Assembly: GCA_002780285.1 (NCBI GenBank)
Contig: PEVX01000017.1
Location: 1-37,146, forward strand
From: Candidatus Pacearchaeota archaeon CG06_land_8_20_14_3_00_35_12
GTDB taxonomy: Archaea > Nanobdellota > Nanobdellia > Pacearchaeales > PEVX01
Reading direction: 5' to 3'
DNA: 37,146 bases
Positions 17,524-24,494 of the stretch are shown one piece after another. Below the pieces are notes generated by a model that saw only the letters and a list, made by a program, of their open reading frames with translations, was not told where the DNA came from and did no database searches. Made by a program: the position numbers and the translations under genes. Numbering within the stretch: position 1 is the first letter of the stretch; every line of letters starts with the position of its first letter.

Positions 17524-18141
17524 CTATTTCTTCATGCTTTTACCTGTTTTTAAGTTCGTTTTAATAGTCTTTAATATCATGGACTTCATTTCATCTGAAA
17601 TGAATATTCGCTTCTTGCCATTTTTCTCAACCATTTCTTCAACTAATCCTTCACTTTTCTGTCTTATGCTGTTTATCTGGCCACGAATAGTTGCTTTATC
17701 TTTTCCCATCAAAGAAGCAACATCTTCATAGCTCAATTTCATGTTTGTATTCAGAAGCACCCAGACAATAGATCTCTCCATTGAAGATAAATTTCTCATT
17801 ACCCCTGTTTGAACAGCTGTTTGAACAGCTGTTTGAACACCTTGAACAGCTGTTTGTTTATGAACAGCTGTTTGTTCATGTTTAAACGGCTGTTTAAAAC
17901 CACGAGTTCCAAACAAAGAAATAAAACTTTTAAGCTCTTCAAATTCAGATTCTACCGTCGACAAACGTTCTCTGAGCTCTTCAATATCTTCAGTATGCCC
18001 CAAAGTGCGATTATTTAGATGGCGGATCCATTCTGCTGTTTTTTTTAAGTCATCTTTAACAGCAGAAAAAGAGTTTTTTATGCCATCTTTGAGCTCATCA
18101 AGGTCGTCATCTCTCTTTTTTCCAAAAAACAACCAGGCCAT
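17524..18141 (-). CDS. Coiled-coil / QTAV-repeat linker / C-terminal HTH protein (paralogue B)
   Basis: N-terminal charged coiled coil, linker HEQTAVHKQTAVQGVQTAVQTAVQTGV, C-terminal LSSMERSIVWVLLNTNMKLSYEDVASLMGKDKATIRGQINSIRQKS HTH-like region alignable by eye with paralogue A; TATA-like TTTATATA upstream. Confidence 0.7.
   Translation of the reverse strand: MAWLFFGKKRDDDLDELKDGIKNSFSAVKDDLKKTAEWIRHLNNRTLGHTEDIEELRERLSTVESEFEELKSFISLFGTRGFKQPFKHEQTAVHKQTAVQGVQTAVQTAVQTGVMRNLSSMERSIVWVLLNTNMKLSYEDVASLMGKDKATIRGQINSIRQKSEGLVEEMVEKNGKKRIFISDEMKSMILKTIKTNLKTGKSMKK
17811..17898. repeat. Intragenic iteron array: GAACAGCTGTTT palindromic units plus TTTAAACGGCTGTTTAAA
   Basis: Exact units at 17811-17822, 17823-17834, 17844-17855, 17862-17873; degenerate unit at 17835-17843; near-perfect 18-bp palindrome at 17881-17898. 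Each exact 12-bp unit encodes QTAV on the minus strand. Confidence 0.9.
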
Positions 18142-18233
18142 AATATTTTATTCTTAACAGCGTATATAAATCTTTTTATTTTCACAAGAATTAAAAACTT
18201 CAAGCACCCATTATTAGCTGTAAAAAAGGGATT

Positions 18234-18296
18234 GAACAGCTGTTTGGAATTGCATTTTACCGACGAAAAAGCACTTAAACAGGTGTTTAAACAGCC
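18234..18296. promoter_or_regulatory. Matching iteron-like motifs in the divergent intergenic region
   Basis: GAACAGCTGTTT at 18234-18245; TTAAACAGGTGTTTAA at 18275-18290 running into TGTTTAAACAGC at 18284-18295, matching 17879-17890 (TGTTTAAACGGC) except one base. Confidence 0.75.
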
Positions 18297-18339
18297 TTTT
18301 TTGATATGCTTAAAACTTTCAAGCAGGGCTTTAGTTAAA

Positions 18340-18609
18340 ATGGACAAAAAACTACGAGAAAAGCTGCGTTATTTTCATGGCATTTCTAATACTGATAACT
18401 TGCCTCCAGCACCACCCCTTCCAAAATCACCAGTAGATGCAACTTTTCTTTATAGAGCGCCTCGCATAGTTGAGATTGAAGGAAAGATCTACGAAACAGC
18501 TTATGATTATTACATTAGAAAAAGAGATAATGGAGAAGAGATACTTATAACTCAAAAAGCACCATTTCTAAATTATATTGGCTTGGTTCAGAAAATAGAG
18601 AATGCTTAA
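18340..18609 (+). CDS. Small hypothetical protein (start revised from track 18232)
   Basis: ORF from ATG 18340: MDKKLREKLRYFHGISNTDNLPPAPPLPKSPVDATFLYRAPRIVEIEGKIYETAYDYYIRKRDNGEEILITQ...; sequence upstream of this start is iteron-like and AT-rich. Confidence 0.5.
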   Translation: MDKKLREKLRYFHGISNTDNLPPAPPLPKSPVDATFLYRAPRIVEIEGKIYETAYDYYIRKRDNGEEILITQKAPFLNYIGLVQKIENA

Positions 18610-18693
18610 ATCTTTTAGGCGATGCTTGAAACTTGCGAGCGAGAATAATAATGCTTAAATATCTTAATTCTTAAAGGTTTTAAGCAAGGAAGA

Positions 18694-19056
18694 ATGACAT
18701 ATCTTACTAAAAATAATGCTGGTTTGTTAAAAAGAGGAGATTTTCTTAGGGTATTTTATGATTGTGGTGGAAGGAGAATAGATATTCATAAACAATTCAT
18801 CAAAGTTTTTGGTGTAGACTTAGAAAAAGGTAAGGTATATGGAACAAAGCCTTTTTATAGGGGATGCAAACCTAAAAAATACAGAGTCGGCTATTCTATT
18901 GATGATTATGTTGGGGGCCATGCTTTGATTATTCCAGCAGCTAAAGCAAGAGAAAGAAGACTACAAGGAAAAGTAGTTCCTGGATGGAGAATTATCAGAA
19001 AGAATGGAGAAATAACAGGCTATCAACTTGTTTGTGCGCCTTATGGGTGTAATTGA
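18694..19056 (+). CDS. Hypothetical protein
   Basis: 120-aa ORF preceded by promoter-like AAAGGTTTTAAGC (18673-18685); no recognised family. Confidence 0.5.
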   Translation: MTYLTKNNAGLLKRGDFLRVFYDCGGRRIDIHKQFIKVFGVDLEKGKVYGTKPFYRGCKPKKYRVGYSIDDYVGGHALIIPAAKARERRLQGKVVPGWRIIRKNGEITGYQLVCAPYGCN

Positions 19057-19107
19057 TTAAAACTTTTAAGCGGCGCTCAAAGGTTTTAAGCGGTTGAATT
19101 AGTTCAA

Positions 19108-19212
19108 TTTTGAGGCAAGGGCAGACGTCAGGGCCCTTGAAGCGCTTGATGGGAGGCGTGGGGGTTTGGGGAAATTTGATTGACGCGAGCCAGCAGGCGA
19201 GCGGCATGAGGC
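19108..19212. other. GC-rich intergenic island, possible structured ncRNA
   Basis: Visibly G-rich compared with the surrounding AT-rich DNA; hairpin AAGGGC-N10-GCCCTT at 19117-19138; no convincing ORF. Confidence 0.35.
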
Positions 19213-19351
19213 AAAACCTTTAAGCGACCTAGAAAATAGCCTTAAAGGTAAAAAAGCCTTTAAAGTTCGCCTAAGATATAATAAAAGTAGTTCTAAATAG
19301 GTTTAAAATATGTAAGCGAACGTTTTTATACTCGAACTTGCTTAAAACATT

Positions 19352-19798
19352 ATGGCAGTCATCAAATGTGCAAAATGCGGAAAAATGGCTGAGCATCACG
19401 CCAAGGGTTTATGTGATCATTGCTATAAACATCAATGGGCACCTACAAAAATCATAACCTGCAAACATTGTGGCAAACAGAAAATTCATCATGCTTTTGG
19501 ATTATGTAAAAATTGCCATCTTAAGATTCATCATTATGACAAAGTTAAGGCATTCAATTATCGAAAATGGCATAACCTCTCCATAGAAAGTTATAGGAAG
19601 GTAACAAAATCATGTGCAGCCTGTGGATTTGACAAGGTTGTTGATTTACATCATCTAGATGGCAACCACAAAAACAGCTCAGAATCAAATTTAATTGGTT
19701 TGTGTCCTAATCATCATAAAATGTGGCATATTGAAAAATTCAGGGCAGAAATTGAAGCGCTTTTGAAACAAAAATTAAATGCTGAGAGGTCAGAATAA
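19352..19798 (+). CDS. HNH endonuclease with two N-terminal zinc knuckles
   Basis: CAKCGKMAEHHAKGLCDHC and CKHCGKQKIHHAFGLCKNC repeats, then CAACGFDKVVDLHHLDGNHKNSSESNLIGLCPNHHKMWH (HNH). Confidence 0.85.
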   Translation: MAVIKCAKCGKMAEHHAKGLCDHCYKHQWAPTKIITCKHCGKQKIHHAFGLCKNCHLKIHHYDKVKAFNYRKWHNLSIESYRKVTKSCAACGFDKVVDLHHLDGNHKNSSESNLIGLCPNHHKMWHIEKFRAEIEALLKQKLNAERSE

Positions 19799-19809
19799 TT
19801 TTATTATAA

Positions 19810-20400
19810 TTATCTCAACCCAACAATTGCAAGAAAAACCGCTTCTTTTTCATTGATTATCTGATCTGAAAACTTTCCATGTTTTCGGTAGTTTTTCGCA
19901 ACTTTCATGAAACTTTCTAAGGCAATTTTTGCATGCCATGCCGCAGCACAAAGTTTTGCTTGATCCTTATACCAAGTTTCAGTGCGATTTCTCCCCCAAT
20001 CCCATCTTAACCTTAATGCATTTCTTAATGTTCTTTTGAAATAATAGTCAAAATCAAGAGATTCAAGATACTTTAATCTATCAGAATGAATCTTTACCCT
20101 GAATTCTTCAAGTCCCCTTTTATTTGCATAATTTTCTGGTTTGAAGTCTTCTTCAGGAATTTTTTCTTTTCCAATAAGTTGAGCCATTAAATCAAGGCAG
20201 TTAATGATATATCCCTGAATTTCACTGTACATTTTGAAAGAATGATGGTAAACCCTATAAAGCCCATCAATTTCTCCCCATTTCATAATTCCCTTGTCTG
20301 CATTATATCTTTCTAGGATTTTTGGAAAATTCTTTTTCATAACTTCAAGAGTTAAATGAATTTTTTCTTCTCTTTCTCTGATGTGCTCTTCTAAACTCAT
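19810..20400 (-). CDS. Hypothetical alpha-helical protein
   Basis: 196-aa ORF, helix-rich, no recognised family. Confidence 0.6.
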   Translation of the reverse strand: MSLEEHIREREEKIHLTLEVMKKNFPKILERYNADKGIMKWGEIDGLYRVYHHSFKMYSEIQGYIINCLDLMAQLIGKEKIPEEDFKPENYANKRGLEEFRVKIHSDRLKYLESLDFDYYFKRTLRNALRLRWDWGRNRTETWYKDQAKLCAAAWHAKIALESFMKVAKNYRKHGKFSDQIINEKEAVFLAIVGLR

Positions 20401-20471
20401 ATTATGTTGAGTCTTTTCAATTATAAAAATCTTAAGAAAGATTTTAAATAGGAGTTTGCTTTAATTAGGAT

Positions 20472-21287
20472 ATGATAGACCTTGAAAAATTAAAAACTGA
20501 GATGAAATTGAGAGGATTTACAGATAAAACCATTTCAACATATTTATTTTTCAATGAAAAATTTCTGAATTTTATTGGGAAACAAGAAGCAGAGATAGTT
20601 GGTGATGATATCAAGAAATATTTTGCTTCATTAATGGACAAAAAATCAAGAAACACCATGATGATTGCATATTCTGCATTAAAGTTTTATTATGACGAGA
20701 TCTTGAAAAAAAGCATTTTTCCAGACATTAAATTACCTAAAAAAGAACAGACAATGCCAAATGTCCTTACAAAAGATGAACTCAAAAAACTCATTGATTC
20801 AAGCCAAACAAGAAAAAGTAAATTTATCATTTCATTTCTGTATGCAACAGGCATGAGGGTTTCTGAACTTGTCAATCTGAAAAAAGAAGACATAAATTTA
20901 CAGGAAAAGGTTGGATGGGTTAGAAGAGGAAAAGGCAAGAAAGATAGATTATTTATTATTCCTGAAAAGCTCGTTCCAGAAATTCAATTCTTTATTGACA
21001 ATTCAAAAACACCCTTCCTTTTTTCTAGCAGTAATAAAGATGAGCATTTAACTGCAAGAAATATTCAAAAAATTTTAAAAACAACTGCAAAAATTGCAGG
21101 AATAAGTAAAAAAGTTTCCCCACATACGCTGCGTCATTCATTTGGGACTCATTTGCTTGATTCTGGTGTCGATATTCGCAGAATACAGGAACTATTGGGT
21201 CATTCAAGTCTTCAAACCACACAGATTTACACACATATTTCAACAGAAGAAATTAAAAAAATAAAAAGCCCTTTTGAAGAATTGTAA
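20472..21287 (+). CDS. xerA: Tyrosine recombinase/integrase, XerA-like
   Basis: ATGMRVSELVNLK, HTLRHSFGTHLLDSGVDIRRIQELLGHSSLQTTQIYTH: R...HxxR...H...Y catalytic residues. Confidence 0.92.
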   Translation: MIDLEKLKTEMKLRGFTDKTISTYLFFNEKFLNFIGKQEAEIVGDDIKKYFASLMDKKSRNTMMIAYSALKFYYDEILKKSIFPDIKLPKKEQTMPNVLTKDELKKLIDSSQTRKSKFIISFLYATGMRVSELVNLKKEDINLQEKVGWVRRGKGKKDRLFIIPEKLVPEIQFFIDNSKTPFLFSSSNKDEHLTARNIQKILKTTAKIAGISKKVSPHTLRHSFGTHLLDSGVDIRRIQELLGHSSLQTTQIYTHISTEEIKKIKSPFEEL

Positions 21288-21342
21288 AAAGATTTAAATA
21301 TGATGCGGGAATTTTTAATTAATAATCAACCTTGTAAGGAAA

Positions 21343-21762
21343 ATGACTGATAAAAATGCGATTGGTAAAAAAAACGAGGGAAATATCGCTTTGGTAGGCT
21401 TTGGAAGTCTTGAGCCGATGGAACTAGATATTATAAGCAAAATTGCAGGAGCTTATGCAGGGAAACTCCAAGAAAGAGGAAATTATGTATCAATGCGGCT
21501 TGTTTTACATTCTCATAAACATGCCCAGTCCTTTATCCATGAACTTAAAGCAGAAGCATATATGAAAAAAGGAAAAGGTGCTACTTCTGGGAAAGAAATA
21601 ATCTTGTCTGCAAGCATAACAGATAGAAATCTGTTTTCAGCGCTTTCAGAGGTAATGGAAATGCTGTTGCATGAGGCAGAACATAAGTTGAGGACATCAG
21701 AAGATGTTGGAAAAGATATGTTAAGAAATCAGAAAAAAAACAAACGACGCCTCGAAGAATAA
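21343..21762 (+). CDS. Conserved hypothetical; possibly HPF/S30EA-like ribosome-associated fold
   Basis: Alternating beta/alpha pattern (YVSMRLVLHSHKH..FIHELKAEAYMKKGKG..KEIILSASITDRNLFSALSEVMEMLLHEAEHK) upstream of a ribosomal operon; inference only. Confidence 0.4.
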   Translation: MTDKNAIGKKNEGNIALVGFGSLEPMELDIISKIAGAYAGKLQERGNYVSMRLVLHSHKHAQSFIHELKAEAYMKKGKGATSGKEIILSASITDRNLFSALSEVMEMLLHEAEHKLRTSEDVGKDMLRNQKKNKRRLEE

Positions 21763-21845
21763 GCTTTAAATACTGTCTTTTTTTTAAATTTTAATCTTTT
21801 AAACTATTATATTGTTTAAATATCAAAGGCGAAATAAGAAGAAAA

Positions 21846-22106
21846 ATGTTGAAACGGAAATCAATGAGGCAAAAGGGAAAGAATCCACTTTCTCATATTT
21901 TGCAGGAAATTAAAATTGGCGATTATGTAGCCTTAAAAGCAGAGCTAAGCCGGCAAGTTCCATTTCCGAAAAGAATGCAGGGAAAAACTGGGATAATTAC
22001 AGCAAAACGCGGAGAAGCATGTATTGTTAAAGTAAATGATGGAAACAAAGAAAAGACATATATCGTCCCCGCTATACATTTAAAAAAGCTGAAAATGTCA
22101 AAATAA
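21846..22106 (+). CDS. rpl21e: Ribosomal protein L21e
   Basis: Basic N-terminus, IGDYVALKAELS...PFPKRMQGKTGIITAKRGEACIVKVNDGNKEKTYIVPAIHLKKLK. Confidence 0.9.
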   Translation: MLKRKSMRQKGKNPLSHILQEIKIGDYVALKAELSRQVPFPKRMQGKTGIITAKRGEACIVKVNDGNKEKTYIVPAIHLKKLKMSK

Positions 22107-22125
22107 AATTCAAGAACATATCAAA

Positions 22126-22443
22126 ATGATAAAAAGTAAAGAACCAATAACCTTGGCAGAAGTCAGAGACATATGCAAGGATAAAGAAGAAAATGAGAAA
22201 GCAAAGCAAATTTTGAGCTATGCAAAACAATTTTCAAAATTAAAAACAGAAGATGCACTTAAGCTCAAAAAAGAGCTTCAAGAACTTGGAATAGCAAAAC
22301 TTAGAGCTCTTCACATCGTTAAGATTATAGATGTTATGCCTGAAGATGCAGATGATGTAAGAAAAATCTTTGTGGATGATATCAGTCTAAATCAAGATGA
22401 AATCTCAAAAATACTTGAAACCGTTAAGAAATATAACGAATAA
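22126..22443 (+). CDS. rpoF: RNA polymerase subunit F (Rpo4)
   Basis: PITLAEVRDI... HRDC-like KLKKELQELGIAKLRALHIVKIIDVMPEDADDVRKIF. Confidence 0.88.
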   Translation: MIKSKEPITLAEVRDICKDKEENEKAKQILSYAKQFSKLKTEDALKLKKELQELGIAKLRALHIVKIIDVMPEDADDVRKIFVDDISLNQDEISKILETVKKYNE

Positions 22444-22448
22444 AGAAA

Positions 22449-22991
22449 ATGATGAAAGAAAAAGAAGAAAAAGCCATAGTATTGGATTTCCTACACCACG
22501 GATATCCTCTGGAGGGGAAAATGCTTCCAGTAGCTCAGGCTCTCGGAACCACATATTTCACTCTTTTACAACTTGTTCCCCGTTATGGTGTTACATTAGA
22601 ACTTAAAGAAGAAGTTTATATTGGAGCTGGAAAACGTGACAAAATTCATTATATTCTCGGAAGGCTTCCAAGGGAAAAATTAACAGAAACTGCCAAGATG
22701 CAGCTTTCAGAATTTGTTGAAAAGATTGTTCCAGAACAAGAGAAAAAGTTTGTTGAATTTTTCAACTCATCTCAGCCGATAAATACAAGATTGCATCAAT
22801 TAGAACTTTTGCCAGGCTTTGGAAAAAAACACACTCAAGCAATAATTGAAGAAAGAAAAATCAAACCTTTTATTTCATTCGAAGACATTAAACAAAGAAT
22901 TAAAAATCTTCCAGACCCAAAAAAAGCAATAGAAAAAAGAATATTGCAGGAACTTGAAGAAGAAGAAAAATATCATCTTTTCGTAGATTAA
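22449..22991 (+). CDS. DUF655 family protein (helix-hairpin-helix nucleic acid binding)
   Basis: AIVLDFLHHGYP..., LGRLPREKLTETAKMQL, LHQLELLPGFGKKHTQAIIEERKIKPFISFEDIKQRI. Confidence 0.88.
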   Translation: MMKEKEEKAIVLDFLHHGYPLEGKMLPVAQALGTTYFTLLQLVPRYGVTLELKEEVYIGAGKRDKIHYILGRLPREKLTETAKMQLSEFVEKIVPEQEKKFVEFFNSSQPINTRLHQLELLPGFGKKHTQAIIEERKIKPFISFEDIKQRIKNLPDPKKAIEKRILQELEEEEKYHLFVD

Positions 22992-22992
22992 A

Positions 22993-23568
22993 ATGGCAGC
23001 AGAACAAGAAAAAAAGCCAGAAATTGAAATAGAAAAAAAATCAAAATCTATTGGAAAAGGAAAAAAGCCACGCGAATTCAAAGAAAAAGAATTAGAAATA
23101 GATTCTTCATCCTTAATTAGAATTTTAGGAACAGATATTCCTGGAGAAATGAATGTTTATACTGGCCTTACAAGAATAAAAGGCATTTCCTGGAGTTTTT
23201 CAAATGCCGTTTGCAATATGCTTGCATTGAATAAGATGAAAAAAATATCCACCCTAAGCCAAAAGGAAATTGACGATATTATTTCATTAATTAAAAAACC
23301 AAACTTTCCAATTTGGATGATGAATAGAAGAAAAGATCTTGAAACAGGAGATAATAAACATTTAATTACAACAGATTTAGATTTGCAGAAAGAATTTGAT
23401 ATTAGAAGACTGAAAAATTTGAAGACTTACAGAGGATGGAGGCATGCTCTAGGACAGCCAGTAAGAGGGCAGAGAACAAGAAGTCATTTCAGAACAGGAA
23501 GAGCGGTTGGAGTTCAAAAAACAAAAGCTGTAAAGGCTGCTTTAGCAGAAAAAGAAGAAAAAAAATAA
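22993..23568 (+). CDS. rps13: Ribosomal protein S13
   Basis: ILGTDIPGEMNVYTGLTRIKGISWSFSNAVC...LKTYRGWRHALGQPVRGQRTRSHFRTG. Confidence 0.95.
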   Translation: MAAEQEKKPEIEIEKKSKSIGKGKKPREFKEKELEIDSSSLIRILGTDIPGEMNVYTGLTRIKGISWSFSNAVCNMLALNKMKKISTLSQKEIDDIISLIKKPNFPIWMMNRRKDLETGDNKHLITTDLDLQKEFDIRRLKNLKTYRGWRHALGQPVRGQRTRSHFRTGRAVGVQKTKAVKAALAEKEEKK

Positions 23569-23576
23569 ACTAAAAA

Positions 23577-24023
23577 ATGAGAAGACAACATAAAAAATAC
23601 CGAAAACCAAAGAACTCTTTTGACAAAGAGAGAATTGAAGAAGAAAAAAAGATAGTTCAGAAATATGGTTTGAAAAACAAAAGAGAGATTTGGAAAGCTG
23701 ATGCTTTTATTGATAAAATTAGAAAAACCGCAAAAAAACTTTTAACAGCAGAAGCAGAAAAACAAGAAGCTTTTCTTGAAAAAATAATAAAATTAGGACT
23801 CACAGGAAAAAATTCAAAAATTGATGATATTTTAAGTTTGAAAAAGGAAGATATTCTTGAAAGAAGACTTCAAACAATTGTTTTCAAAAAAGGTCTTGCT
23901 AAAACTCCAAATCATGCACGTCAATTGATAACCCATAAACACGTTGCTGTTGAAAACAGTTTAGTAAATATTCCATCTTTCATTGTCCCTATTTATCTGG
24001 AAGATAAAATAAGATTAAAATAA
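23577..24023 (+). CDS. rps4: Ribosomal protein S4
   Basis: RRQHKKYRKPK..., LERRLQTIVFKKGLAKTPNHARQLITHKHVAVENSLVNIPSFIVP (S4 domain). Confidence 0.95.
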   Translation: MRRQHKKYRKPKNSFDKERIEEEKKIVQKYGLKNKREIWKADAFIDKIRKTAKKLLTAEAEKQEAFLEKIIKLGLTGKNSKIDDILSLKKEDILERRLQTIVFKKGLAKTPNHARQLITHKHVAVENSLVNIPSFIVPIYLEDKIRLK

Positions 24024-24024
24024 A

Positions 24025-24480
24025 ATGGCAGAAGAAAATCAAAATAATATTGAAATAAAGGAAAGCAGAGAACCTGCACAAGAAAAGAAAAGAGAAAGAT
24101 TTGTCAGCAATGCCGGCATCGCTTATATCTTTTCTAGCTATAATAATACAATTGTGCATATAACTGATTTATCAGGACATACAATTGTCAGAATTACTGG
24201 CGGACAAATAACAAAACATGATAGATTAAAAGCAAACCCCACAGTTGCAATGTTTGCAGCAAAAAAAGCCGCAGAAGCGGCTAAAGAGCAAGGAATAAAT
24301 AGTCTGTATGTTAGAGTAAAAGCAAAAGGCGGGCTTCAAGTAACGCCTGGTCCTGGCGCCCGCGCAGCAATTAAAAGTCTTTCAAAAGAAGGAATTAAAG
24401 TAATAAATATAATTGAAACAACTCCTTTCGCAAGAGGGGGTTCAAAATTAAAAGGGGGTAAAAGAGGAAGACGTGTATAA
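24025..24480 (+). CDS. rps11: Ribosomal protein S11
   Basis: AYIFSSYNNTIVHITDLSGHTIVRITGG...GPGARAAIKSL..TPFARGGSKLKGGKRGRRV. Confidence 0.96.
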   Translation: MAEENQNNIEIKESREPAQEKKRERFVSNAGIAYIFSSYNNTIVHITDLSGHTIVRITGGQITKHDRLKANPTVAMFAAKKAAEAAKEQGINSLYVRVKAKGGLQVTPGPGARAAIKSLSKEGIKVINIIETTPFARGGSKLKGGKRGRRV

Positions 24481-24494
24481 ATAAAATTTAAAAA

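Noticed and set aside
17811-17898. CRISPR-like array
   Set aside because: Units are 12 bp with no consistent unique spacers, in frame within an ORF; not CRISPR architecture, and no cas genes seen.
17809-18018. Plus-strand ORF MNSCLNSCLNTLNSCLFMNSCLFM...
   Set aside because: Antisense reading of the GAACAGCTGTTT repeat inside the minus-strand coiled-coil/HTH gene; repeat-derived artefact.
18232-18339. N-terminal extension of ORF 18232-18609
   Set aside because: Covers the iteron/promoter region; composition non-coding-like; ATG at 18340 gives a more plausible protein.
18078-18347. Minus-strand 89-aa ORF
   Set aside because: Overlaps the start of the 17524-18141 gene in another frame and the divergent promoter; cysteine/phenylalanine-rich antisense-type composition.
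18995-19207. Minus-strand 70-aa ORF over the GC-rich island
   Set aside because: No family features, overlaps the 18694-19056 gene end; treated as chance ORF over a possible ncRNA.
20472-21400. dif site near xerA
   Set aside because: Looked for a sequence resembling the archaeal dif core (inverted arms around a short spacer) around xerA and found no convincing candidate.
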